A stretch of DNA of 64,000 nt, from assembly GCA_025526915.1 (NCBI GenBank), contig JAHLKH010000032.1:1-64000 (forward strand), given 5' to 3'. The stretch is from Entophlyctis helioformis (Eukaryota > Chytridiomycota > Chytridiomycetes > Chytridiales > Chytriomycetaceae). Shown piece by piece: positions 53,183 to 64,000 of the stretch (the first letter of the stretch is position 1; each line of letters starts with the position of its first letter). Under the pieces are notes generated by a model, which saw only the letters and a program-made list of their open reading frames with translations, searched no databases and was not told the DNA's origin. A program made the translations under genes and the position numbers.

Positions 53183-54534
53183 TCAGTCTCTGCCACTTCT
53201 GTTCGAACCACGCTGGTCGTTGCGACCAGAACGAGAGTATGGCGTGAATCGGTCGGTTCCGCGGTCGCGCTGCTCACGATCGCGTCCATTGCGCTGTGTG
53301 CCCCATTCACTCCTGCTGCCGACAGTCGCATTGCCACCTCTGCCTCTGGCCTGTGTGTTGTCTCCTGCATCATCACGGCCAAATCCGCGATCAGTCCGCC
53401 TGAACCTCTCGCCAGCAGCCTCTGAACTGTCGCCATCCTTTAGCAGCTTGGCTGCACTGGCACGAGCGCCACCGCCAGGGCCACTGTCGAGCGTTCTGTC
53501 GCGACCCGTGCGCCAGTCCGCATTGTCGACATTCACCGCGCGACGCTCGTCTCCGAGTCGACCCTCCATCCGCCGTCCAGTCCATCCAGAACTCGTATCA
53601 TCGCTCCTCATGCGCGCAAACCCGCTTCCGCCACTAGCGCTTCCGCGACGTCCGCCGCCGCCCAGCGTTTCGTACGTGAGCTCGATGAAATCACCAATCA
53701 CAAACCGCCTGTCGTCGAGCGTCCTGGTATCGTCCCTGCTGCTCTTTGTGGAAAACACCGTGCCGAGATCCCGCGTGTAGTGGTTGCCCAAGCGATGCGC
53801 CGTTCGTGCAATGACACGGAAGCCAACGCGGGTGCGCGGCGCAACGAGCTCAGGCTTCTCCTGGCCGGCAACCACCAGGATCTCTCTCAGGGAAGTGTCC
53901 GTCCTGTTCAACATAGCAGCGAGTCAGCCTGTGCATGTCTTGGTGCTGGACTCGGCGAAGCAATGGATGCAGCAACATGCCAGCAGAATACGTCGCATGC
54001 GTCGGATGGCAGCGATCCGCCTGCATATGTTTGCTTGTCGAACGGCTTGCCCTTGGACATGAAGATGCGCACAAGGAACGGCGCAACCTGCAGCATGCAA
54101 CGACAGCCGCCAGGGTCAGCACGACATCTGCTGACGGATGCACAGACACTGGATCCGCAGGCATGGATTTGTTGGCGAGAGCGTACCGCTGTGCGTTCAA
54201 CAGCCGTCTTGGCAGTAGGCAGCGATGTGGGACTGGCCAGGTCGGCGTCGTCTGGCTGTTGCTGCGACTGGCCGGAGACGTCCTGTGCCCTGTCCTTGCT
54301 GCTGGCCTCGTGGTGAGCGTCGCCGCCCTGCACAGCGCTCTGGGCACTTGCGTCGGCGGTGCCGAGTGTGCCCAGCGTGTCCAGCGAGTCCATGGTGTTG
54401 ACTGTGCTGGACGAGACGTCGTTTGCATGCTCCATGGACGGCGCTGCTTCTGTGACGGCGCTGTTCTTGCTGTTGCCGTCCTGGTCCTCGTTGTGGGTGT
54501 TGTGGTCCTCGACGTCGTCGGCGATCTTAGACAT
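53183..54534 (-). CDS. SAP18: SAP18, Sin3-associated/ASAP-complex subunit, with long extensions
   Basis: Exons 54534-54187, 54087-53981 and 53903-53183 give 391 residues. The SAP18 ubiquitin-like fold is in the centre: VAPFLVRIFMSKGKPF, then DVFCWTDTSLREILVVAGQE (compare IYTWMDATLKEL in animals), VGFRVIARTAHRLGNHYTRD, and RRFVIGDFIELTYE at the end. Intron 2 must be GC-AG (donor TG|GCATGT) because only that joins the conserved Trp codon. Known SAP18 is about 150-170 residues; here a 116-residue Asp/Ser-rich N-terminus and a Gly/Arg/Asp-rich tail (GRDREQRDRGTDRFTPYSRS) are added. The family works in Sin3 histone deacetylase repression and in the ASAP/PSAP splicing-linked complex. The RG-rich tail suggests RNA contact. 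Head-to-head with the dioxygenase gene (127 bp between starts). Confidence 0.88.
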
Positions 54535-54661
54535 GATCTCGTCTGAGCCGGAAACCCCAACCAAGACGGCAACGAAGATGGCGACCAAGACGGCAACGAA
54601 GACGGCGGCCTGGCCGCGCAGGGTCGTCGCAGGCACAGGCATCCTCGAGACCGTGCAGGAG

Positions 54662-55719
54662 ATGCCGGCGGTGCGCATGGCTGCGACACCAGGCGCCACA
54701 GCTGCGGCCTTCACCCACGCCGCCAGCGGTGCATCTGCAGCCATTGCCGACCTGCGGCACATGTTCGACGCCAACGGATTCCTGCTCATCCGCAACGCTC
54801 TGCCAGCCGACACCGTCCTTGCTGCCCGCCAGACCATCCTGGCCGACATGGCCTCCCGCGGCTTCCTCGCACCTGCCGTGCCGTCCTCCTGCGGTGCTGA
54901 TCCCGACGACGCCCTCATTCCGCCAGAGTTCCAAGCTGCCGCTGGCGGATCGCCCGTGTGTCCTGTCCAGACATCGGCGTCGCCCGAGATGATGTCGAAT
55001 CAAGCCTGGATCCGGTCGCAGCTGGTCATCATGGCCATGCTCGAGCACGACCGGCTGCGATCCATTGCAGAGCTGCTCCTGCTGGGCGATGCGCACTCTG
55101 TGGATCACTCTGGCTTGGACAGCATGGACATGGACACGCCCGATACAGATAGCGACGACGACGACTCATGTTCGGACGTCTCTCATGAGGCTGAACAGAC
55201 AGAAGCACCGGCAGAAGCAGCAACAACAACAACAGAGATTTTCACGCTGCCGTTCAAGTGGCTGCGGTCAGTGGGCACGGGCTGTTCACTGGTCTGCACT
55301 GCGATCGCGTGTATCTGGGCCATATCCATCCGCGTCTCCTTACAATATGGATCCCGGTGGGCCATGTATCGCCTGCGCAAGGTGCCATGGTTGTATCGGC
55401 TGGATCGCATCGCAACAATCTGTGGCGCGAGGTGCGGCAGACGTATGGCTCGGGTCGTGCTGGCACCGATGGCACGCACAGCGGATGGATCTGCATGGAC
55501 CCCCGCGATATGGAGAAGCGGCTACTTCAGCAAGCCTCTGGCGCAGACGCAAGCGGAGGCGAGACACCAGGCAGTCTGAACTGGATGTCGGCGGACTTTG
55601 CACCAGGCGATGTGTGCGTGCTGGCACTGGATCTCATGCACATGAGTGCGACCAACACCACCAACACGTGGCGACTGAGTTGTGATACGAGGTGGCTCCC
55701 GCTACAGGTCCCTCTATAA
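54662..55719 (+). CDS. Phytanoyl-CoA dioxygenase-like Fe(II)/2-oxoglutarate oxygenase, one frameshift
   Basis: About 350 residues in two frames. The N-terminal part (ADLRHMFDANGFLLIRNALP, then ARQTILADMASRGFL) is the PhyH opening. An acidic Ser/Asp insert (SMDMDTPDTDSDDDDSCSDV) follows. Near 55270 the frame changes by one base inside KWLRSVG; the other frame carries GLFTGLHCDRVYLGHIHPRL with the HxD iron ligands. The end has DFAPGDVCVLALDLMHMSAT with the third iron-ligand His and WRLSCDTRW with the 2-oxoglutarate-binding Arg. No intron explains the change, so it is a real mutation or a sequencing indel. Upstream in-frame ATGs exist (54359, 54533) but overlap the SAP18 gene, so 54662 is preferred. 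Members hydroxylate diverse lipids or small molecules; the substrate is unknown. Confidence 0.75.
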
Positions 55720-55822
55720 ACGGCGTGTGCTTGTATATTCATTCTTTTGTAAGAGATGCAAGACCGTCTCAGCCAAACGGCCAATGCCAATGTGACGAGC
55801 AAGAGAAGCAATCGACGCCGGG

Positions 55823-58800
55823 CTACGAGATGGTCAGATGCACCCAACTGGCAAACCCGTCCACGAAGCTGCGGATGCGGCCAAACACTGGCGCGTCTTG
55901 ACCACCGCCACTGAACCGTGTCGGCTGGATCAGCTCATCCTCGTGTCCGTCGTGCATATGCAGCATATTCTGCTGCTGCTGGTCATTGACAGCTACACGC
56001 ACGCCGAGCCGCTGCTTGGCAACAAGCCGCTGCCACACCTCGCGTTGAAGCTTCGCCTGCTCTTCTCGCAGCTCGGTGAGTCGGCGGGGCGGTTCCTTGC
56101 CCGGCAGCCACGCGAGCGGCAGTTTGCCAATGAGTGCCGGATGGATGTACGTGCGGAGGAGGAGATCCTCGTTCATGGGGTCGTACTCGAGATCGACTTC
56201 GTCACCGTAGCGCAGAATGGAGCTGGCCGCTTCGACGGGAGCATCGAGGACGCCAGGAACGCGCGTGGTGGGAGGCTCGAGGTGGACGCCAAATGAGATG
56301 CGCTCTTCGACATCCGAGAGTGTGGCTGGGCCGTGCGCTTCTTCGCCGTCGAGCGCAACTTCGGATCCGTCCGGTGTTGGTGCAGCTGCCGCCGCTGGAT
56401 CGAATGGCGACGGCTGGTTGAGCTCTTCGTCAAACATGCTGATGTGGCCGGTTTGCATGGACGCGCTCGAAGGTTTGCGCCTGAGAGTCTCGTGTAGTGC
56501 GGATGAGTTGGGGCCAGGGTACTCGGGTGACGAGAGAATACTGCCCTCAACGGAAGATGCCACAATGACTTCCACTGTAGGCGTTGGGATGGTAATGGAC
56601 GCGGATGGATTGCCTTGTCCTTCGCCAGCCACAGCCGAGCTCTGGGGGAATGCAAAGGGAGATGCCGATCCAGACGCGGCAGGTGCATCTGGGAGATGCG
56701 AACTGTGCAGGTCGCGGGTGGGAGACACCAGTGGAGTCTGCTGCTGCTGGAAAATAGGCGACGCGGTTTGGTGGACAAGGGCTTCGACATTGACGTCTGT
56801 GGAAGTCTGCCGTCCAAAGTGATGATTGCCCGACACTCGCCGAGCGCGCTCCGAGTTGATGCTGGTCGTGGTCAGCTGGCGACGGGGGCCAATCTCGCTC
56901 AGCTCGCGGCTCATTTGCGATCTGTTGCTCGAGTACGCAGCGCTCGACGTGTTCGTGGCAATGCTGCCTGCCGTGCGTCCGTTTCCATGGTGGGCGATGC
57001 CCACAACGCCATGCGTCCTGCCGACGGGGTTCACCATGGCACCATGGTTGGTGCGAGACGCGTTGCCACCAGGGACGCCGTAGAGCGGAGATCCGGCGTC
57101 GGCGTCTGCCATGCGCTCTGCAGCCATCTCGTACGCAACTTTACCAAGGATCTCGAGGGGGATATTGGTGACCTGCTTCTCGTAGCCCTGGTTGAGCCAG
57201 CGATACACGAATGCGGTGATGAACAGCAGAGGCAGGACGCCAATGACCATGTGCGCATAGTCGGACCATGGTGTTGGATCGCCTCCATCTGTCGTGTGAA
57301 TCGGTGCTTGCATGACGCTCTGAGCACCAAGAGACTGACCATCGTCGGACGTCTTGAGTGCCAGCAGACCCATCATGGTGAGCTGCATAATGACCAGTCC
57401 TCCCAGACAGCGGTTGACGGCCAGACGGGCCGCGGCTCCCTTGGATTCGTAGCGAGGCAGATGCACATACATGAGCATGTACTGGCCAACGAGGAGGTGT
57501 TAGTGCCAGTGAAGAGCACACAGAGACAGGCAGACGCAAAGCCCAAACGCACACACACCTTGTAGACAAAGTAGGCGATTGCAAAGAACATGGCGCAAAA
57601 GGGCAGGACGAGCGGCGCGATGGGGGCATACACCGTGCCAATGACAAACAGCAGGATAGGCACAGGATACGCGATGCCGTAGTTGATGCATGTCAGGATG
57701 GATGGGTAGTACGCGTCCGATAGCTGGCGGGGCGTGCTGCGGGACCAGAGACGAGAAATCCAGGTCATTACAAGCGGTGCTGCCAGAAGGAGCTGTGCTG
57801 GGTAGACGGCCGTGCCTTGAAGGATGACATAGTTGATCAGAGGAGTCGACGCCTGTTGTGGTACCAACGGCGAGATCAGTGGGATGGCTGGTGCCAAGTG
57901 GGGCCAGAGTACCGACAGCTAACAAACCTTTGGAACCATCTGGCCCAGTAATTCGATGACCTTTTGAGGGTTGGGGATGATTTCGTACAGCAGGGTGCGT
58001 GCAAACACAGTCACGAAAAGCACGTTCCAGAGTTGGTAGAAAAAGTACCTGACAGACACGCCAGTAGCCCGTTAACGGAATGCTGCACGACACGTCCCAG
58101 CATTCATAAGGACCAGGCATTCCTTACTTTGTCAAGAGCGACATTTCAATCCAGCTCTCTGCCTCGAGACCCTGAGCCTGACTCAGGACTTTCAGCGGGA
58201 ACGTCAGCAAGTCAGCCTGACGGCGTGCACACAGCGCAATTGTACGAATTGGCAAACTCACAAAGCAGCAGCGAGGGCAGCGACGAAGTCCACATGGCCA
58301 GCAGGGTTGCGGGAATGACACCTTGAATGAACTGTCTCCAAGTGTCGGGCATATCTTTCAGAATGGCACCGAGCATGGGAAAATACACGGCCAGCTGGTC
58401 CAGATCGATGAGACCCGTGATGGTCGAACCGATCAGCGTCGATGAGAACACGAGCAAGAACAGACACGCGAGCACCGACAGACCGCGGACGAGCTTGGTG
58501 TAGTTGTTGGCAGTTTTGGATGAAAGGTTGGGCCAGTAGATGTCGCGCGGCTCTGGAGCCATCTTGATCATGCATGCAAACGGCCTGCGCTGGACAACAA
58601 CTTGTGCTGCAAGGGTCTATGGAGCATACAAGGCGTGTGAGTTGCGGGTGCTCCACGGGAAAGTAGCACACCGACATAACGTACAGCAGACTCGGGCGAC
58701 TCAAACGTCACAATGCCAACGGCAGTAGGGGCAGACTCCTCAGGGATACGGCGCAGACGCGACACTTGGCGGTCATGCTCTTGAAACTGTTCGGCGTAGT

Positions 58801-60645
58801 ACTCGGCCGAATCGACAACAGGGCCAAAGAGACCCATGAAGCCGGTGCGGTGTGTCGGACGCAGGCTCGGATCCAACGCACCCATGCGCGAGAGAATCTC
58901 GAACGCGCCTGGATCAGTGACTTCGGCGGATGCAAAGCGCAGATGCTGTGACAGAAGTGGCTGATGCTCGTGCGACATGCTGGATAAGAAGCGAGCCGAG
59001 CTGCCCATGATGCGCCATGAGCGTTGGCGATTCAAGGGGGCGTCCGCGCTGCGAGCAGTGGCGGTCCGGTCTGGCCGTCTGCTGCCGCCCAAGTTGAGCC
59101 CGCAAAGGCTGCATGCACCGGCCAGGCAAGCGAGCAGGGGTGCAAAGACAGAGTGTCGCTGACGAGCGTCACGACGACGGATTGCCAGGGCATACACGCG
59201 TTCCAGCTGGCCGAGGAAATACGCTCGCCGCTGGATGTGCGTGCGCAGGAGAGACCAGTTGCGGCAAAGGACAACGTTCTCGACATGGCCGATGCCGAGG
59301 TTCTCAAAGTAGGACGCCAGATCGACCTCGTTGCGCATCTCGCGTGGGATCCCAAAGACCATGATCGAGCGCATGTCGATCTTACTCATCTTGGTTTGGC
59401 GCAGGGCATGCTCGTCGTACTGCAGCTTCAGAAGCACGTATCCGCGGTAGTACGACACGACATATCCAATCGTCATGAGAGAGAAGATCCATGTGAACGC
59501 CATGTGCACGCGGAGATACTGCGACTTGTTGGGCACGTTGTCGACAGACAGCGAGGGTAACAGCAGATCCTCCAGCTTGTATCCAGTCGCGTTTGCAATG
59601 CCCGGCGGTGGATGGGCATAGTAGTTGACCGGCGCCAGAATGCCCAGACCCAGGACAGAAAAGACTGCAAACATGGTGTATCCCATCTTGAAGAAGCGGA
59701 GCAGCATGACGCCGTCCAGCCCGACCGTGTTGATCAGGAACGCTTCCTTTGTCCTGTACACGACAGGGATCCACGAGAACAGGCCCTTTCGCAGACGTGG
59801 TGGGCGACCTCTGTCCGATCAAAGGAGTGGTCAGCAAGGCAATGACAGTCTGGCTGAGTCTGGTTGAGTCTGGTTGAGTCTGGTTGTGTCTGGCTGTGCC
59901 TGGCTGTGTCTGGTTGTGTCTGGTTGTGATGAGGCGTGCACGATGGATTGCACGATGGATTGCCACAAGGGGGCACAGTGGCATGACAGCAGGCCACGCA
60001 CCTTGAAAGGACTCGTCGTGGAGAGTAGATGTCAAGGAACAGCGTGCGCACAACACAAAAGATCAGGAAGCAGGCGAGGCCGATGCTCATAAAGGTCATG
60101 AGCGGCACGATGATGCCCTGGTTCTGCTTGATCTTCTTTGGCGGGCTTCCGCTGCCTCCGCTGCTTCCGGTGCTGCTTTCGCCGCCGACGGTGCCGTCAA
60201 CACCGCTGGCATCGGCGGTGACATATGACAGCGTCTCCAGGGTGGCCCAGGCGGCAGTTGCTGCCCTTGTCGCGGCAAAGCGCTTGGCCGGCGGTGACTG
60301 AGACTGCAAGGGTTGGAACAGCGATGGCGACGGCGACTGGGGCAGCGGCTGGGGATGGGGCTGGCTTCCGGTCCCATGCACAGGCCGAATGGCTGCGGCG
60401 GTGCTGCCAATCGACGGAGGGGCGGCTGCCACGGCTGCCACGAACAGAGCCGACAACACCAGGCTCATGCGCACAAGCGAGAGTGGCTGCCGTCTGTTTG
60501 CTGCTGCTGCTGCTGTTGCTGGTGTTGCAGCTGGTGCTTCAATGGCAGCATGGCGGCTGCTGGTCGCTCTGGTGCCGGATGCCGTCTTCCGATGCTGCCC
60601 GGCTCCTGCGCCGTCGTCGACGCTGACGGTGTTGAAGGTCGCCAT
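55823..60645 (-). CDS. CSC1/OSCA/TMEM63-type mechano/osmosensitive cation channel
   Basis: Exon 1 (60645-60002) encodes a long N-terminus with a hydrophobic segment and the first family helix (IIVPLMTFMSIGLACFLIFC). Exon 2 (59810 to about 58680) has RKGLFSWIPVVYRTKEAFLI, NTVGLDGVMLLRFFKMGYTM, the helix FTWIFSLMTIGYVVSYYRGY and the cytosolic RRM-like domain (RSIMVFGIPREMRNEVDLAS, VGIVTFESPES). Exon 3 onwards carries the 7TM core: IKMAPEPRDIYWPNLSS, YTKLVRGLSVLACLFLLVFS, QFIQGVIPATLLAMWTSSLP, YFFYQLWNVLFVTVFARTLL, YPVPILLFVIGTVYAPIAPL and DYAHMVIGVLPLLFITAFVY. The last exon adds a cytosolic tail of about 450 residues, disordered, to the stop at 55823. These channels open on membrane tension or hyperosmotic shock and admit Ca2+. 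Exon ends between 58.7 and 57.5 kb are approximate. Divergent from the kinase gene (126 bp between starts). Confidence 0.9.
59849..59928. repeat. 10-bp minisatellite in a CSC1-like intron
   Basis: Eight copies of TCTGGYTGWG-type decamers (tctggctgag, tctggttgag, tctggttgtg) fill most of intron 1 of the channel gene (60001-59811). The intron is otherwise unremarkable. Confidence 0.85.
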
Positions 60646-60771
60646 TGGGCCAATTGGGCCGATTGTTATGGCGATCGTGAGGCCAGATGAGATTAAAACA
60701 TGCGTTTCCCAACGAACCTGTAGACGATTTCACGGGGCTGGCGGCTGGCTGCAACCTGCATCGCACTGCAC

Positions 60772-63700
60772 ATGTCAAGCCACGACTACGATCCCAGCAG
60801 CCTCGATGCTGGCAACGCGCGAGCATCGATCGCACGGCCCGTGGCCATGTCTGCGCGGCCGTCTGCCGCCGGCCGGTCTGCATCAACACCATCGGGCCAG
60901 ACTGGCCCGCCACCCGCCGCATCGTCCACCACCGGACAATCCACACAATCCGGACAGATGTCTGGCGCAACAACAACAAACGCAGCTGCCCCCAGCTCTG
61001 GCAGCATGCCCGGAACACCCATTCCATCTGCGCTTTCGTCGGGCACGCCTGCATCCAAAGCAAAGTATGTCGGCAACTACGAGCTGCAGCAGACGATCGG
61101 CGAGGGATCGTTTGCCAAGGTCAAGATCGCCATCCACAGACTCACTCGCCAAAAGGTACCTCTGCCACTCTCTCGTCTCGCATCATCGACAAACGCGTTC
61201 ACACACTCACAGCAGCACCCGGCTGGCCAACTGGCTCGCTGCAACGTGGCTGGAAAAACGCCTGATACAGGTCGCCATCAAAGTAATAGACAAGACCAAG
61301 CTGCCCGACGAATACTCGCTCAAGAATATCCACAGAGAAGCACAGATCATGCGCATGATCGACCACCCCAACATCATCCAGCTCTTTGAAGTCATGGAAA
61401 CGAAAAAGAACCTGTTTCTTGTTCTCGAGTATGCCGCAAAGGGCGAGCTGCTAGACTATATTGTCGCAAACGGCAGGCTCAAGGAGGACGAGGCCAAGAC
61501 GTTTGTGCGCCAGATTGTGTCGGCATTGGTTCGTGACGCGGCCTGGAATCATGCTTGCAAAGATGTGGCCGACAACCGGCGATGAGATGCATCTGACATG
61601 CTTCGCACTGTGCTGCAGGACTACGCTCATTCGCATTCGGTGGTTCATCGCGATCTCAAAGCAGAGAACCTTCTTCTGGATGAAAACACCTGCGTCAAGA
61701 TATCAGGTACATGCTTGGAGCGGCTTCTTGCGTTGCTTCTCTAGCCGTGTGATCATTGACTGAATCATGCGTGCATGGATGCATGGATGGATGGATTGAT
61801 GTATGGGGAAACAGATTTCGGCCTGTCCAACGTCTATGATCCAAAGGGCTACCTGGCAACATCGTGCGGATCGCCAGTCTACTCTGCACCAGAACTCATC
61901 GAAGGGAAAAAGTATGTTGGACCCGAGGTCGACTCCTGGTCGCTCGGCATCAACGTGTACGCCATGGTGGTCGGCGATCTACCCTTTGCAGATGCAAACC
62001 TCACAGCGCTGTACGAGTCTATCCTGCGCGGAAAATACGAAGTGCCCGACTTTGTGTCTTCTGGTGAGCGACTTTGCAATGGCAGTCTGGCGTTGAAGCA
62101 GTTGCCCAAGTTCATGAATGCTGACACGATGCTGCTCTGACTGGCGTTTGCAACACAGACTGCAAGGACTTTATCGCCAAGCTGCTTGTTCTCAACCCCA
62201 AGAAGCGCGCCACCGTGTCGCAAATACGAGACCACGTCTGGCTTAGTGAAGGCACCAGTTTCCTCGAGCCAGTGTCCAACAAGATCGAGGGCGGCTTCAG
62301 GCCACGAAACGAGGAGTCGATTGATGCCGAGCTTCTCGACCAAGTCGAGCAGATGGGATTCGAGAAAAAGGCAGCCGCACAGGCCATCGTCACGGGCAAA
62401 TTCAACCAGGCTGCAGGGACATACTACCTCCTCGCCTACGAGAAACAGCAGATGATCCAACACGGGAAAAAGAGTGCACGGCATATGCTGCCTGCTGGAG
62501 AGCAAGACGTGCGAATATCGGGCGGCGGTGGCGGTGGAATAGGGTCTGAGCTGCTGGAAGAAGACAGCGAAAGCCGCAACGGTGCTGGCGCTAATGGCCA
62601 AAACGCAAGCGACGTGACGAGCGATGAGCTCGCCAAGGTGCTCTTTCAAGTCGAGAATATACGCGGCACGACTGCCGTGCCTGCCAAAGACGGCCGGCCA
62701 GACAAGGACGGCCGGCATGCTGTACGGGACAGCCGAACAGCAGGTGCAGGTGCAGGCGCAGGCGCAGGGTTTCCTGGAGGTTCTAGCGGCGGTCCTGGCG
62801 GCGGTGCAGGCGGACCGGGAGGCGGGACGAATACGGCAGGTGCAGCAGCAAACGATAAGCGAGGCGGCGGAGGTGCAGGAGCGGCATCGTCATCGCCGGT
62901 GTCAAGAGGCGGAGGGACCTCATCTGCTGATCTGGATCCAAAGAGCGGGAAGCCTGTTGTCAAGCGCGTACGCGGACGGGTATCGAATGTCACAAACGGT
63001 GGAAGCAACGTCAGCGCTGGCGCAGGCGGTGTCACTACCGGTCCCGGACTCGGCCCGTCCTATGGAGGGCGAATGGAGGCAGAAGACAGCATCACACAGC
63101 GGCCAACCTCGTCGCAACCAATGCTGCCCAAGATCCCCCAGAGCCGCACCAGCAAAACGTTCGAGTCCAAGGTTGTCAATCTGCCAAGCATCGCCAGCAA
63201 TATCCCCACCGGTCTGGGCAGCAATCTGGTTGCGGCCAATGCAGTTGGTGTTGGACCGAGTGGGCACGGGAGTCCGGGCATGGGGGCAGGCAGCCAGCTT
63301 GGCGCGTCCATGGTTGGAGACTCGTCACTAAAGCCACCGCCGCACACGCCAAGCATGGACGGCCACGAGCGGACAGCATCATCAGCACGGCCGCAGGGTG
63401 CACGCCGACTCCTCAAAAACACGCCTATCCAGATCGACGACACGCTGTATCTGACCAAGGAGCAGGAGGGCAGCGACAGTGGCGAACCATACACGGCAGG
63501 ACCCATGGGCAATCCACGCACGATCCGCTTTGCATTCAACTGCACGGCAACCACGACGCTGCCGCCCGAGACACTATTTGAGAAGCTGCGGACCGTGCTG
63601 GACCACAACGATGCCGAGTGGCGGCACGAAGGCTATCTCTGCGAGTGCGAGTGGGGCGACATCAAGTTTGAGGTGGAGGTGTGCAAGCTGCCACGCGTAC

Positions 63701-63789
63701 GCAGCTTTGGGATTCGCTTGAAACGGCTCAGCGGTGACATATGGGAGTACAAGAAGCTTTGCAGCAAGCTCGTCAACGACCTGGCATAA
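60772..63789 (+). CDS. MARK/PAR-1 (KIN1-related) Ser/Thr kinase with UBA and KA1 domains
   Basis: Exons 60772-61155, 61271-61528, 61619-61706, 61815-62063 and 62159-63789 give 869 residues. The kinase domain (about 103-355) has [11 protein letters not shown] (P-loop), VAIKVIDK (catalytic Lys), [34 protein letters not shown] with an LKB1-type T-loop Thr, and [19 protein letters not shown] domain follows (about 379-420, [20 protein letters not shown]), then a Gly/Ser-rich linker and a C-terminal KA1 domain (about 775-869, [20 protein letters not shown]). The kinase-UBA-KA1 order is that of the MARK/PAR-1 branch of AMPK-related kinases, which control polarity and microtubules; KA1 binds acidic phospholipids. 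Intron 2 has a GTTCGT donor. Confidence 0.93.
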
Positions 63790-64000
63790 TGAAATCTTCT
63801 TCTATAGGGTCATGGCAGATGCATGCATATGTTCACCGCCTATCAAATCAATCCCGTTGCTTGCTGCTTGGCGGCACGCTGGATGGGACGCAGTGTTTCC
63901 CACTCAGTCCGTCGAGTGTTGCCGAGTCGAGTCATCTTCTTGTGCGAGCAGCTCCAGCTCCGGCCATCAGATGTCATTCAGTGACGTCAGATTGCCAAAA
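63790..64000. other. 3' flank of the kinase gene, no gene seen
   Basis: About 210 nt of probable 3' UTR and intergenic DNA. A perfect CRE palindrome TGACGTCA lies near 63982-63989, which could belong to a gene beyond the window. Confidence 0.4.

Noticed and set aside
1..64000. tRNA, rRNA, snRNA, telomere or centromere signals
   Set aside because: No cloverleaf with A/B boxes, rRNA core sequence or telomeric repeat was recognised by eye; a covariance-model scan would be needed for a firm negative.

Overview
The window looks like nuclear DNA of a flagellated (zoosporic), early-diverging fungus, most likely a chytrid. The reasons are: GC-rich, gene-dense sequence; many short spliceosomal introns (about 44-110 nt, a few of 650-730 nt); fungal-type proteins (surface tyrosinase, CSC1/TMEM63-like channel, mitochondrial acetyl-CoA hydrolase/CoA-transferase); a Ty3/gypsy chromovirus; and two genes otherwise tied to motile flagella, CCDC146 and ARMC2. 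Phylum and species are inference; no marker RNA gene is present. No rRNA or tRNA gene was recognised.

Layout. 1-3.07 kb: 3' part of CCDC146 (+), nine exons. 3.3-11.2 kb: retrotransposon block. A minus-strand LTR plus integrase fragment of one Ty3 family is cut off at 4571 by a second, plus-strand chromodomain Ty3 element (4572-11194) that carries several frameshifts. 11.1-15.5 kb: a divergent pair of unusual genes, an XPG/FEN-like PIN-nuclease gene (-) whose last codons and stop are supplied by the antisense LTR, and an unrecognised gene (+). They are separated by a repeat-rich intergenic region. 15.7-19.06 kb: DDHD-type phospholipase (+). 19.8-25.4 kb: secreted tyrosinase with a Thr-rich stalk, about 52 copies of an 18-residue repeat and a GPI-like tail (+). 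25.6-27.4 kb: intronless FAD/[2Fe-2S] glycerol-3-phosphate dehydrogenase-like enzyme (+). 27.7-30.0 kb: four-RRM RNA-binding protein (+). 30.5-31.3 kb: ribosomal protein uL2/RPL8 (-). 32.1-36.0 kb: ARMC2 (-). 36.1-37.3 kb: ribosomal protein uL23/RPL23A (-). 37.9-39.5 kb: unrecognised Ala-rich repeat protein (-). 39.7-42.2 kb: STI1/HOP co-chaperone (+). 42.4-44.2 kb: ACH1 (-). 44.5-45.6 kb: single-pass surface protein (-). 45.9-49.5 kb: MYSM1-like SANT-SWIRM-JAMM histone H2A deubiquitinase (-). 49.6-50.8 kb: unrecognised coiled/acidic protein (+). 50.8-53.1 kb: mitochondrial PPR-like protein (+). 53.2-54.5 kb: SAP18 (-). 54.7-55.7 kb: phytanoyl-CoA dioxygenase-like (+, one frameshift). 55.8-60.6 kb: CSC1/OSCA/TMEM63 mechanosensitive channel (-). 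60.8-63.8 kb: MARK/PAR-1-type kinase with UBA and KA1 domains (+).

Most genes are unrelated housekeeping or cell-surface functions and do not form a pathway. Recurrent themes are flagellum biology (CCDC146, ARMC2), chromatin regulation (MYSM1-like, SAP18), wall/surface biology (tyrosinase, single-pass protein, CSC1), and compact divergent pairs with tiny shared promoters. The most unusual points are: a twin-repeat architecture inside all three LTRs, conserved between two LTR families without sequence identity; the XPG-like nuclease gene with its divergent partner; several GC-AG introns; and 44-nt introns. Small reading-frame breaks in CCDC146, the tyrosinase array, the phytanoyl-CoA dioxygenase gene and the retroelement suggest that part of the breakage is assembly error, which cannot be separated from real decay here.
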